The translations under genes were made by a program, and so were the position numbers. Shown piece after piece: positions 35,353 to 47,551 of a stretch of DNA of 64,000 nt; the first letter of the stretch is position 1, and every line of letters starts with the position of its first letter. The stretch is taken from NCBI GenBank assembly GCA_005784505.1, contig VCAZ01000111.1, positions 664,537-728,536 of the forward strand, written 5' to 3'. Source of the stretch: Bagarius yarrelli. Its lineage: Eukaryota > Chordata > Actinopteri > Siluriformes > Sisoridae. The notes below the pieces were generated by a model, which saw only the letters and a list, made by a program, of their open reading frames with translations, was not told the DNA's origin and searched no databases.

Positions 35353-38071
35353 CTATGCCGAGGGAAATTTAAGGTTGTCGACCTGATTCATTTTGAGGTG
35401 GTTGTCCAGGATGTGGAAGAGCTCCTGGATGTTAGGGACATACCCTGACTGCAGCTTCGACCAAATGGGAACATCTACAACACAGGCAGAGTGTAAGGAG
35501 CACCGGAAAAAAAAAGGCACAGAGTAAAAACACAACATCCAGATTTAAAGCATTAATGTATGTGCTGGATTCAGGTTTTTATAGGAATCCTAGGAGAGCG
35601 GGTGGGGGTTGCGTTGTGCTTGCTTATGATGGCGTTTCTATAGTAACAACCATCAACCGGGGACACAACACATAAAAAAACACTGTAATTACCCAAAAAC
35701 ATACCATACTATCACTGGTACACTGATGATGAGCGTAATGATATTCCTTCAACACTTATTTAACAGAATAGAAAATGACTTATAACTACTAATAAAAGTT
35801 TTGTAGTGTTTGTGTTATTCTTTATTTAACAAAAAAACTGAAACTGCTAAACAGCAGCAGTGGTAAAAAAATCTAAAGAAATCTAAAAGCTAGTTGTTAG
35901 TGTAAAGATTGCAATTAACCAAAATGATTTCAAAACCGAAGTGTTTCTGGAAATCGAAGATAATAAAGTAAAGTTTAGGCATAATGTAGAAAATCGATGA
36001 TCAGGATAATAATTCAGAGCTAAAAAATAGGAAATGTACTTGCAAATAAAATATTAAAACATAAAAAGCAAACATAATAATACCATTTAAGGTTATCTCA
36101 AAGGCTCCTGTAGACAGAAACTGGGTCTCCAGCATGTTACTGAGGAAAAACACCATGAGACATGAGAATATCTGAAAGAGACAGACGATAAGTCCAAAGG
36201 GGCCATTTTTAACCTTATCCTTCCACACATTTCTCTGAACATCCAACAGAATAAACAGGGAAAAAAAAAAAAGAAAATAACGCTAAAATGCGACATTTCT
36301 AACCTTATTTTCTTGACCCCAGAACCAAATTCTTGGTGTGTTTGTTCCAAGCATTTGGAAAGGATTCTGTCCAGTGACAACCAGTGCAATGACAAGCAGT
36401 TTAAAGTAGGAGACGAAATTTGCAATGTATCTAGAAAAGGAAACAATTTATGATTAATAATCATTCATAATAATTCCTATCTATGTTCAATAAAGCCCCG
36501 CCCACAGGATCCTGAGTGGCTTGCATGGTGTCTGTAAAATGACTGGCAGGAAATACATCCATACACAAGTATTTTGAAGAGAAAATCTGATTTTTTAGCA
36601 ACTAAATTTTTTCTGGTAAATGACTTCCTGTTCCTCAGAGAGTGTGAAAATAATAGAAAATAATAGTAGGAAGTAGTAGCAAATAGTTAAATAATAATAA
36701 TGCAACAGAATAGAACAGAGGACTGACTTGTTGAGGAGTTTGGGAGGATAATTTTCTCCCTCGATTCGGATGTCCGGGTACAGCTGGTTGATAGACCTGG
36801 AGTACTCCTGGAACACCTTACTGTAACCTCAGGAAATACTGAAAGCAAACAAAACAATCCATATGTTAGTTTTAAATTTATTATCATGTCTTTTTGTAAC
36901 ACTTAAAAAGCCATTTGGGTTCATTCCTCACAAAAAACACACAAAAATGGCTCCGAGTGTTAAACCCCTGGTATAACCCCCTTGTTTAGTCATTCATTTT
37001 ATTTCTTCTTTTTAAATATAAATATATAATAATTAATTTTCTCTTTGGTAATGTAATAGTGTACTGATATTTCCATGATCATAGACGATTATTAGTTTAA
37101 TTTAAAAAAAAAAAAAAAAAGAATAATAATTCTAGTTTCTACTTCCTACTACAGGGAGTAGAAAACAATGGCGACTTTTCCTTCGCTTATTGGCGGTTGG
37201 CAAACCAGCTTTTACGTGCACTACTGCCACCAACTGAACTGGAGTGCGGAACTGCAACGAGTAAGGACTATTCTTACTAATTTATTTATTAAACAACAAC
37301 AAAATTTCGACTAAAGAAACTTATTAACAATCATTAAATATATATTATAATTTTAACTATAAAGTAGTTATATTCTCGTTGTTTTAATATTTGCATTACA
37401 TAATTTTTCGTACCTTGTAATTTTTTAGTGACGTTACTTGTATCCCCCTTTTTTATGTCTTAGACAATATAATAAAAGATCAAAAACTGATGTTTAATTT
37501 ATAAAAGATTCTATACTGACTTTTCTTCAACAGTGGCGTCGATATAATGAAGTGTGTTGTAGATTAAATGCAGCGCCATTAGGAAACAACCTCAAGGCTT
37601 TTAAAGACTAATTTGTAACTGTTTGAAAGGAATAGTTAATTTTCTTACAAACCCTCCCTTTCCCCTGTTCTTTCCCGTTATTAAGTGGCCAAAATGAAAC
37701 AGTTAATAAATCAGCGCCATTAGCGGAGGAAACAACCTCAAAAGGCTTTTTAAAGACTAATTTAACTGTTTAAAGGGAATAGTTAATTTCACTATTAAAC
37801 CCAAACACACGTGGTGGTAAATGTTTTTGTGGGTTTTTTTTTTTTTTTACCAGTACTGGAACTTGAGGACCGGTCCTGTGTAGAATTTCGGTTTGTTCTG
37901 TCTCGCTGTGTTGCTCTCCGCTTCCGGGAAGCCGTTGGACGCCATGTTGCTTTTGGCGGTCTGCGGTTCCAGCTGCTCCGTCGCAGTGCGACCCAAATAA
38001 ATATCTCTGACTGTCACGGCTGTAAACAACAACAGAGCCGTTAATATTCCCGTGTGACTATATTCAGCCAT
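35353..38071 (-). CDS. selenot: Selenoprotein T with TGA-encoded selenocysteine (5 coding exons)
   Basis: Coding exons in gene order are 38071-37851, 36838-36728, 36430-36304, 36171-36084 and 35474-35353, giving 222 codons including Sec (human SELENOT has 195). Selenoprotein T is an ER-membrane, thioredoxin-like oxidoreductase. The redox motif C-I-S-U is residues 74-77. The Cys codon is split by intron 1, and Sec is the in-frame TGA at 36831-36829. Family blocks follow: YPDIRIEGENYPPKL, a hydrophobic segment (LLVIALVVTG), IWFWGQENK, MVFFLSNMLE, STGAFEITLNDVPIWSKL and ELFHILDNHLKMN. A hydrophobic segment near residues 9-19 suggests a signal or anchor, and the stretch after it (27-60) is longer than in human. 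All junctions are GT-AG and in phase. Fish carry several SELENOT paralogues, and which one this is cannot be decided here. Confidence 0.92.
36829..36831 (-). other. selenot: Selenocysteine codon (TGA) of selenot
   Basis: The TGA sits three codons after the split Cys codon, giving Cys-Ile-Ser-Sec-Gly-Tyr, the position of Sec in all SELENOT proteins I know. The frame is open on both sides for the full family length. Standard gene finders will end or skip the exon here. Confidence 0.9.
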
Positions 38072-38261
38072 CGCGATGTCGAAAACCCGCCGACGGGACC
38101 GGCAGCCACCTCAACGCCCCGGTCAGTAACAGGAGCGACGGTTTTACTGCAGGATCGGATCGGGGACGGGCTATTCAAGGGTTGCCAGATAGACTGACAA
38201 AAAAAATCCCCAATCTTAATAGTATGGAAGCCACACCATTTCCACCCCCACCACAAAAATG

Positions 38262-38590
38262 TCATGATTACGAAATAAAAAAAGGGAAAGAAAACTATCA
38301 TTTTAAAGGTCAGAATTACGAGAGAAAAAGTCAAAATTGTGATTTAAAAAGTCATAATTACGAGATAAAAAAGTGAATATTATGACCTTAAATGTCATAA
38401 GTATGATATAAAAATTCGAAATTCTCACTCTATCAATTACGAGTAAGTTAAATTATGACTTTAAGATGAAATTATGACTTTAAATGTCATAAATACGAGA
38501 TTAAAAAGTCGAAATATGACTTAAAGTCATAATTTTGACTTTATTTTTTTTACCTTTTAATTATGACTTTTTTATGTCACAATTTCAACT
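38262..38590. repeat. Degenerate tandem repeat (gtcataattacgagat type)
   Basis: Units such as gtcataattacgagataaaa and its inverse alternate in about ten diverged copies, beginning about 190 bases upstream of the selenot start. The motif is common in fish genomes. Confidence 0.75.
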
Positions 38591-38599
38591 TTTTTAATT

Positions 38600-39480
38600 T
38601 TTTAGGAATGGCTGAAAAAGGCGTCCATATAACTGTTTATTATAGAGATTAGAAAAATAAAAACAGTGTTATTCCAATTTAACACAGTTTAGGAATGAAC
38701 TAAGAAGTTCACCTTTAGGAATAAAATATGAATATAAATGATGTAAAATTAATCTAATGTTTATGTTTCCAAAATTAATACATTTTTTTTCTGACAAATC
38801 AGATTAAATTATTGTGAGTCTAAAATAGTTAAAACGTTTTATTAGTCAATCCTTACAGAAATAATATCATTGGAGGAAATACATTGTAAATCTGCTATCA
38901 AAGTTTAAAATTTAATAGAATAAAATTATGAAAATTTATAAATTAATCTTTTAACTAAGAACATACATTTTTAAAGTTCTATGTAGAATAAATACATGAA
39001 AATGTTTTTGGGCATATTATGTGCACTTTACTTATACGGAGCTGGCAACCCGGCTTCTTAAACTCAGGCGACAGTTCCGGATAAAGTTGTTTTAAAATAA
39101 TAGTCCTGGTCTTGCGCCCTCTGCTGGTGACAAGATTGTACTGTTAATTTGGGTTTAAACTACCACCAATTTTATAAAATAATAATTCTAATTTTATTAA
39201 AAGGTGATACTATAATACTTTCCTATCAAAAGTAAACGCAATTCAAAATAAGAATTACAAGCAGAAATAGTAAGTTTTCTTCCTAAATTGTACCCATTGT
39301 ATTATAGACCTAGCATGACCTCGATTAGCTAGTTGAGGTGTCTTTCATTGGGGTTGGGCTAAACTCTGCAGCCCTCCAGGACCGAGATTGGTGGCCTCTG
39401 ATATAAATGACTGAGTGGTAAAGATCTCAGCATCTACTGCAGTGCACACACATCTTAGTAGCAGTAAGTGTAGCCAATTG
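38600..39480. other. Intergenic DNA upstream of selenot
   Basis: AT-rich, with a partial palindromic MITE at about 39308-39400 (ttggggttgggctaaactctgc, gaccgagattgg). No coding seen. Confidence 0.5.
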
Positions 39481-39483
39481 ACC

Positions 39484-39922
39484 AGGCCGCATTTACACTG
39501 TAGGTCTTGATGCCCAATTCGGATTTTGTGCCTATATCAGATTTTTTTTTTCTTTTATACATCATCTTTTGAATCTGATCCATATCCGATATCTGCATTT
39601 ACACTAAACACGACAAAACAACCCAATGTAGACGTGCTCACCGGAAAATGTTTACAGACAAAACAGATTTTATGAGAACAAAAATTCAATAATGTTCGAC
39701 TCACATTAACAGGTGAAAATCTGATCGGTTTGTTTACACGGCAGACGCTAATGAACAAATCCGATTTAGATTTGATTCATCAACACATACAAATGAGACC
39801 TGAATCCGATCTGAAAATAATTGGAATACATGTGTTTTTTTCCTGCTTACATGATCGTCAGTCCCGTCTGTATCATATTAGCGGGGAAAAAACGATACAT
39901 GAAGCATAAATGCGGCCTTATT
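39484..39922. mobile_element. MITE with ggccgcattta inverted ends
   Basis: The left end reads caggccgcatttacactg and the right end, inverted, aaggccgcatttatgc. The internal body is rich in tccgat and atcagat motifs in both orientations. No coding. The superfamily is not determined. Confidence 0.6.
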
Positions 39923-40977
39923 AAACACCTGAAGGAGGTCCAGACCAACAGTAACCCACGCTCATAATTAAACACCTACAAATTGCTTGTCTCCTTTATA
40001 GGAACCACATAAAGGAAAGAAATTTTTTCATTTGCTCTCAAAACAAATTGAAGTGTTTGTGGAAATAGAAGATTTTTCTCATTTTAAATGTCCTTTTTGT
40101 GTGTTAGTCGTGTGTGAAGCCTGCAAATGTTTTAAATCAAACTTTACGTTCAATTTGCTTGTCTATTTAAAGAAAATCCAACAAGATTATTTGTCCATTT
40201 AAAAATAAGTGATTTTTCCTGTAAAAAAACAAAACAAACACATGGAACTTCAGCACCACCTGGTGGCACACAGCTGATACTGCACTATTCAGTGTATATA
40301 TATATTGTATATATATATATATATATATATATCTATATGATTAATTGTTTTAACAAAAAGGTGTAGCTACTGGCCTCCTAGTGTGAGCCATAAAGGGGGT
40401 CCGTCATGCTTTCCTGACCATTTATGAGTTTTAGAACATATAAATCAACATTTCATGGCATATTTTTTACGGTATATATAAAAAAAAAAAATAATAATAA
40501 TAATTGAGGCAAAAATGGAACTTTTAAGATATAATTGGGAAAAAAACTTTCATTTTGAAATTCATTCGTAATTATGTAACATCAATTTAGCAGCCCCCGA
40601 TTGTGCACCCGGGGACAGATGTCTCCCCCTGCCCCCCCTTCTAGCCAAACCACTGACCTTTATGCCTGTAATGACCGCCACACTTTTGGCAATTCCTTTC
40701 TCTAGATTGTGGAACGTGACTGTGTGGAATTGCTCATTTAGCCACGATAGTATTAGTGAGATCAGGCACTAATGTTGGGTAAGAAGGTCTTCAGGGTTGA
40801 GTTTAATTCTGCACCAACCGTAACATCTTATGTCTTTATGGAGACAACTTTTAACTTTGTTTGAAAAAGACACACGTATGTGGCTGTGCTGGTACGATGT
40901 ACAGGCATCTGTAAGCTGAATTAAGCACTCCAGCTTTTATTTCTTACCACCAAGAATGTTAGAATATTACGCATATA

Positions 40978-41330
40978 TTTGGTGGCTCAGTAGTAAGCAC
41001 TGTTGCCTCACAACAAGAAGGTCTGGGGTTTGATTCCCAGGCAGGACTTTTTCTGTGTGGAGTTTGCACGTTCTCCTTATGCCTGTGTGGAAACTCTGGT
41101 TTCCTCCAACAGTCCAAAAACATGTATGTTAGATTAATTGGTGATTCTAAATTGTCCATAGGAGCGAGTGTAAGTGTGTGTGTGTGTGTGGCCCTGTGAT
41201 GGACTGGCCGACCTGTCCAGGGTGTCCCTCTTCTGCCTTTCGCCCTTTCAGAGACAGCTGGGATAGACTCCAGCAGATCCCTGTGACCCCGAATTAGCAG
41301 GTATAGAAGATGAATGAATGAATGAATGAT
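40978..41330 (+). mobile_element. SINE-like repeat, family C, with GAAT tail
   Basis: It starts ggtggctcagtagtaagcac with a tRNA-like gggtttgattccc box, then the gagtttgcacgttctcc and gatggactggccgacctgtc blocks. It ends in a tandem gaatgaatgaatgaatg tail. Confidence 0.8.
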
Positions 41331-41506
41331 TGCTTGGTCAGGTACGATAAATAACAGTAGATGCTGGAAAGGATATTATGCTGTTAAGCATGTTAAGCAA
41401 AGATGTTTTAGACATTACCACCAAGAGACTCAATTTTAAGGCAGGTAACTCCCATCGCAATCAAATACACAGCTCGTGTGAGACCTAATTATGCCCCACA
41501 AATCTG

Positions 41507-41512
41507 TTTATT
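41507..41512 (-). promoter_or_regulatory. Candidate rab33a polyadenylation signal
   Basis: Minus-strand AATAAA about 345 bases after the rab33a stop codon. Confidence 0.5.
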
Positions 41513-41857
41513 TGCATCAGATGAATAAATAATCACGTATGCTATCATAGGTATGTCTTATTGCACTCAGTCTCAGGCTGATGGCGTGCTGGGAGATGAA
41601 TCCATGTGAATCGTACAGCACAAAAGGAAACAACAGGATGTAGGAAATGTTACAGTTAAAAAGGCGTGTACATCAAAACAAACAGAGAAGACTGTGAGTA
41701 ATAAAGCTTTTTAGGTGCCAATGTGATTGACATGAAGATACGGAGAAGCGACCCAACGACAAACAGACCTCAATGTAAAACATCATTAGTTGCAGGCACA
41801 TTTTAGTCTCAGTTGCTGTCGAAAAGATGATAAGATTATTCTAAGCGTCACAGGTCT

Positions 41858-44294
41858 TCAGCATGGACAGTTAGTTTTAGGATCAGGTTCTTGGTTAAGC
41901 CTTACTTTCCCATCCTCCCTCTCTACATTCCAATAGATTAGGGATTTTTGGGCCTTCAAACGACATGCCAGGCACATAAAAATGGAGTCCACATTTTGGC
42001 TCTCCTTGGGGTCTTTGGCAGACGTCTCAAAGAGCAGCATGTTGTGTGCATCGGCAAACTTGAGCGCCATGTTTGATGGCACTTGAATTTGATCCACCAG
42101 GTCACACTTGTTCCCAACTAGGACCCGAGGGACAGACGCCGACACGCGGTGCCCGTTGCACTCCTGGATCCATGTCTTCAGGTTCTCGAATGAGACCATT
42201 TTAGTGACATCATAGACAAAGACAACGGCGTGGACGTTACGGTAGTAGTGCTCTACCATGCTTTTGCGGAAGCGTTCCTGGCCGGCTGTATCCCATACCT
42301 GCACCTGTGCACACAAATATAAGAAAAAGAAAGGCAAAATAAAGTGGAGTCAGCCATGCGTTTGGTAGTCTATAAGAATTTATTCCTACATTCATATATA
42401 GATATTGCTTTTCATGGAGTATATAGCAGTAGACCTAACGCCAATCCCAGCATCACAGGGGCTTGATGCAGGAATACATCCTGAATGCTGACTATACACA
42501 TGCCCTCACACAGTCTAGAGAACCTGAAGGAAAGCTGTGAAATCAATACAGTAACCTGAACTCAGGGTCAAATCTTGGACCTGTAAGCTTTGAACCAGCA
42601 AAGTCACCCACTGCAGCACTACAATATCACCTCACGCTTTACAATCACAATCGATAGACTTTTTTGTGTCCCTGAATAATGCACAGGTTTTAAATTGTTA
42701 GGAAACTAACCAAAATGCAACCGAAATTAACATATGATTTTGATAAGACTGCGATTTACTACAAGACCCATTACAATAAAATATCAATTGAGCCAAATAA
42801 CTTACTTGATACATATAACGCACAATTTTTAATTTCATGTTTTAATGACTGATGGTAGAACGGTGGTCCCTAGTGCGTTTCTTAGACTGAATACAATCTG
42901 TGCAGAGATTCACATGTCCTCTCGTGTCTGTACGAGTTTTCTCTGTTTTCTCCACCCTTTTTAAAACAAGTTGGGTAAACATAACTGGCCAAAAATGCAA
43001 AATGTAGGTTCCTGCCCACCATAGAAGGGTAGGCAGACAGATATTCTTAGGGGTGGGGTTAAGGAGATAGATACTCTTATAAAATTCAACTAATAAAATA
43101 ATGGAATAGAAAATATTTTCACACTTTATGAATTGCGTGACTGTTTCAGTTTTTCCGTAATCCTTGACAGACCGTCAAGCCGCCTCACCTCTTAAGTGTA
43201 GAGCGTGGCGTTACTTACAGCCAATGGAAAACGAGAAACTGTTTGGTTTTGCGTTGTGATTGTCCGGCTTTCTACATTCCTTCTTTAAACTTCTCGACAC
43301 AGAACCCATTTCAGACTGCTTTGTACAAAAGAAAATAAAAACACATTTGTATACTGCTGTCTTTACAAAATTTAAGCAAGACATACATTTGGGTGGGCTC
43401 AGCCCACCCCTGCCCACGCCTAGAGCCGGCTCTGGTGTGCATTCTGCTGGAATCCCTTATGACCCCTGGATATAGCTTTTGGATTTCTACTGAAGAGAAA
43501 CAAAACGAATCCATTTTTGAACTGACCTCAGCCATGATTCACCAAAAAACAAGTCTGACTGCAAAAAATCCTGTGTACTATTGTATTAGCAGTATGTCAC
43601 CCCACGGCACCAGCATCAGTGGCTTAAACACAGAATTAATTCGGGTACGCAGTGTGAGGCGTTGGGATAATAACACACTATATACCAACAAAAGATTAAT
43701 TGGACACATCTAAGCAACAGAGATGTCATCTGGCTGGAATTTATGCGTAAAATGCGTGCGCGTATTGCGAACATATTGTTATCCATTGTGTTTGTGATGT
43801 ATTAAAACACAACAGTGACTCTATACTGTGTTACTGGTAAAAGCTGGAGATATTTAAATCCACATATGCCAGAAAAGCGCACTAAATAATTAATTATTTA
43901 GGAGTGCGACATGAATCTGTGTAAACACACAAAAAGGAAGATAATACAATGGGAAATTACGCAACCAATTGATTGTCTAGATCTGGAACATGACAGTAAC
44001 AAAACTGAGCTGGATTTATTGTCTGTTTATATCGTTTTGACCCACCTTTATCCTCTCCCCCTCGATTTCGACTGCCTTCTCTCTGAAATCCACTCCGATC
44101 GTGGCCTCCGTTTTGTCCGGAAAAGAACCGCCGGTGAAGCGGAACGTTAAGCACGTCTTGCCCACGTTCGAGTCGCCGATCACGATGATTTTGAAGATTC
44201 GCGTTTGCACGCTGCGCTCGAGAGACGTACTCAGCTCCAAGGAGTTGGACGCGAGACCGGCACCTTCTCCGCGCCCGTGCGCTTCGTTCGCCAT
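41858..44294 (-). CDS. rab33a: Rab33A small GTPase (2 coding exons)
   Basis: Exons 44294-44046 and 42304-41858 join in phase 0 (aag then gtgcag) to give 231 codons. Rab33 proteins are Golgi and vesicle Rab GTPases that recruit effectors such as Atg16L. The nucleotide-binding motifs are complete: P-loop GDSNVGKT (40-47), switch I T65 in TIGVDF, WDTAGQE (87-93), NKCD (148-151) and TSAK (177-180). The C-terminus is Cys-Pro-Cys, a double geranylgeranylation site. The pattern FREKAVEIEG, the HNMLLFETSAKDPKES stretch and the CPC end favour Rab33A over Rab33B, which I recall ending CWC. The start has a strong context (gcgATGGC). The intron of about 1.7 kb carries a hAT remnant at 43010-43437. Confidence 0.93.
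43010..43437. mobile_element. hAT remnant in rab33a intron, inverted relative of 24282
   Basis: Reversed, it shares with the 24282-25112 element the end cagagccggctctaggc, the block gtagaaagcc then ccaaacagttt, the block attagttgaatttta then gagtatctatc, and the end tgtctgcc then ggcaggaacc. It lacks the tandem insert, so it is about half the length. I find no clear target duplication, and one end appears lost. Confidence 0.7.
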
Positions 44295-44480
44295 CGCGGC
44301 GAAAGGATGCTGGCCTTCGCTCGCACGCGCGCACGCGCGCGCTCACCCACCCACCAACCAACCAATGCATGCACGCACACACTCACGTGCTTGTGCACAG
44401 CTGCCTCTGCCACTGCTGGTAGCGACGGAGGAAAGCGTTTGCATTAGAATGCACTCTTGCATTCAAGACAGGCAAGTGCA
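44295..44480 (-). promoter_or_regulatory. GC-rich rab33a 5' region
   Basis: CpG-dense DNA directly upstream of the rab33a start, with an alternating run cgcacgcgcgcacgcgcgcg at about 44323-44342. It is likely 5' UTR and promoter. No TATA box is evident. Confidence 0.5.
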
Positions 44481-44811
44481 TGAATATTGATGCGGTGTTG
44501 CATAGATAACTGTGATCAACTGCGTTCCTAAGCTGGTTTTGGAGGAACCCTGTTTTCTACATTGTTTTATGTTAGGGAAAATTCCAAAATATACAGAAAC
44601 AGTGGGTACTCCAGCAGCAGGGCCATATACCTAGTAAGATCAAATATATCACTAAAATTAGGATTTTAGTTCATCTTCAGACAAAGCTTAGAAATAAGTT
44701 TAAGAGCTGGCATAAAAGTTAAGTTTATTTTAAGAAGACTTATGAGACCTCCGATTATGATCAATTATTTCTGCTAGGATCAATTGAAAAAAATTTTTTA
44801 ACCAATTAGAC

Positions 44812-44985
44812 CAGGGGTGTCCAAAGTCGGTGCTGGAGGGCTGATGTCCTGCAAAGTTTAACTCTAAGCCTAATCAAATACACCTGAACCAACTAATCAA
44901 GGTGTTGCTAGGTTTATTGGAAACTTACAAGTAGGTGTGTTGAGGCAAGTTGGAGCTAAACTCTGCAGGACAGAGATATAAATTG
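44812..44985. mobile_element. Palindromic MITE copy between rab33a and mxra5
   Basis: It begins aggggtgtccaaagtcggtg and carries the inner agttggagctaaactctgca block seen in the other copies. Confidence 0.75.
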
Positions 44986-45292
44986 CTCGGTTTAAGGGTG
45001 TCTGGAAAATGCCAGAAAAATGACACACAAACTAAGAATTAATTTCTGGTTCCTTCTAAAAGGGTCAAAAATAATTACCTGATCTTCGGGTTGTTTAGAG
45101 AAATTTTTATTCAGACAGTAGGAGTAATTCTGTTACAAATTGGCTGCTTGTGTGTAGTAACTGTTTGAACAGTTGGTCTTATAACGCTCCCTTTCTATTC
45201 CACAGTGAAAGGATGTATTGTTGTAGATGGTTAACATCCTGGGTCTGTTTGTTAGACATACATTTACAAGGCATACAAAGAACAAAAAGAAA

Positions 45293-45298
45293 TTTATT
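45293..45298 (-). promoter_or_regulatory. Candidate mxra5 polyadenylation signal
   Basis: Minus-strand AATAAA about 345 bases after the mxra5 stop codon. Confidence 0.5.
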
Positions 45299-45642
45299 AT
45301 GGTATATAAAAAAACCTACATTTATGAAACTTTTTATAATTAAAAACATTGATGTATAAGTGTCTTAGAGGCGGATGTATAATTTTATATACAAACTAAT
45401 ACTTTCATAAATTAAATACAAAAACATCTCCTACAAAACCTTATTGTGTTGTTTTTTTTAATCCAAGGCTGCAACAACACTTGCAAGACAGAGAAAAAAA
45501 ACATAATGCCCATTTGTGAAACGCTCAAATTTTTCCTTAAACATTAAATGCATCTTGTTATTTACACTGCTATACAAAAATATAAGGTCCATGTTTTAAA
45601 TTGCTTGAGCTTCGGTTAAACACATAGTTTCCCTTCACATGT

Positions 45643-47551
45643 TCAGTTCACTTGAAGGTATGTTGCTTTGAAGTCCATTCCCAAAGCATTTTTTGCATTA
45701 CACTTATAAATTCCAGAGTGCATGAGGCTGGGATCCTGTATGACCAAACTACCGTCCTCAGTCATGTGAATTCCAACCAATGACGTGAAACGATTATTGG
45801 GCACAAGTGTGGTCCGTCCAGGCAGAGTCCATGAAATATCTGGTTTAGGAGTGCCAGTAGCAATGCATCTTAATGTCACTGGAGATCCCTTATTGACTTT
45901 TATTATAGATGGGGGCGCATTGGTTATCTGTGGCGGAAGTACCATTATTGTCACAGGATAAGACAGTGTTGAGGTTCCAAATGTGTTAGTGGCTTTGCAA
46001 ATGTAAGTGCCTCTATCAGATTTTGCAGCTTCTCTAAGCTGAAGGGTGCCATTTGATTGAAAGGTGACTCGTCCAACAACCTGAGGCCGGTCCAATACCA
46101 AACCATTTGGTAGTGTCCATGTGATGGTTGCTTGGGGCCAGCCTTCAACTGTGCATGGCATGTTTAGTGTCTGTCCGAATGAAATTTTCATAGGTGTAGG
46201 TGTACCTCGAATTTGAGGCTTCCTTCCAAGTTCTAAAGCATAGCGTTTCTCAGCTTGCCCTGCAACATTTTTAGCCAAGCAACGATAAACACCTTTGTCA
46301 CTGGGCACTGGCTGAATAATATGCAAGCTGCCATTTTCCTTAGAGTGAATGAACCTTTTCAGTTTATTTCCTGGAACTAGCATTGTACTGTTGGGTAAAA
46401 TCCAGACAAACTCTGGCTTGGGTTTTCCCACAGCCTGACACTGTAAAGTGATGTCATCTCCATCAGGTTTAAGAGCTATTACCTCAATATTTGGAATTGG
46501 GAAGCTTGGTTTTTCAGCAAGTAATGCAACTTCAAGGTTAATAGCTAGGCTGGCCTCTCCTACATTATTTCTGGCCACACATAGATATTTACCTTCATCA
46601 GTTTTCCGGATGCCTCGCAATTCAAGAGTACCATTCTTATGGACTTGGAATCTGCCGCCAACATAAGGTGTAGGCAGGGAAATGCCAGAAGATGTTGTCC
46701 ATGTTATCAGGGGCTCTGGCATGCCATGGGCTTTGCAGTGCATCAGCACAGTCTGATAGGACACAGACAAAACTTTACTGTCAGTTCGTCCATTATTTCC
46801 ATTTATATATGGCTCACTGAGAGCTATGTGGAGCTTTACGTTCTTAATATCATCACCAGCTGAGTTCCTTGCGACACAAGTGTACTTTCCTTGGTCTGCC
46901 AAATTTACATTATTAATAATCAGTGTTCCATCTCGGAGAATTTGATATTTAACTGAGGATAGATTTATCATTTCATTGTTCGGTGAAATCCAGATAATTG
47001 CAGGTGGTGGTTCACCAGTAGCATCACACTTTAGCTGGGCTGACTGGCCAAGTGGAATATGGAGAGATACTTGGTCTTTCAAAGAAATTTGAGGTGCGTT
47101 TTGGACAACTTGAACACTCACTTTCATTGCATCCTCTCCCAGTGTATTCTTCGCATAGCATGTGTAATCGCCCTCATCGCTTGTTCCCATTTGTGGCAAC
47201 AAAAGTGTTCCATTGTCAAATATAATATAGCGACGGATGCGAGTTCCACTGTCATCTGATTGGAGAGCATTGTTAAGCATTGTACCATCAGGGAGACTCC
47301 AAGACACTTCAGGGAATGGAAGACCTGAAGCTACACAATCCACAAAGAAGTTCTCTCCATTTGCTACTTTCTTCTGTTGATTGCCCATGTTCTCTATTTT
47401 AGGTGGCTTCATCAGGACTTTAAGTTCAAACAGTTCCATGTCCTCTCCATTGGGCCTTTGATACATGCACAAGTAACTTCCTTGATCTTTTTCGGTCAGT
47501 TGCAGGATCCTGAGTGTGCCATTAGAAAAGGCATTGATGTGTCTGTCAGGA
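45643..47551 (-). CDS. mxra5: mxra5 last exon: final seven Ig units
   Basis: It completes one Ig domain (DQGSYLCMYQRP) and adds six whole ones. Each has the C-x-A/V-x-G-x-P-x-P-x-I-x-W pattern and a D-x-G-x-Y-x-C partner. The reading frame is intact to the stop at 45645-45643, ending KATYLQVN. Confidence 0.93.

Noticed and set aside
36093..36464. 123-residue minus-strand frame overlapping selenot exons 3 and 4
   Set aside because: It reads through an intron in the wrong frame. The spliced selenot frame explains the conserved sequence.
44101..44490. 129-residue plus-strand frame opposite rab33a exon 1
   Set aside because: It is a shadow of the GC-rich coding exon and 5' region on the opposite strand.
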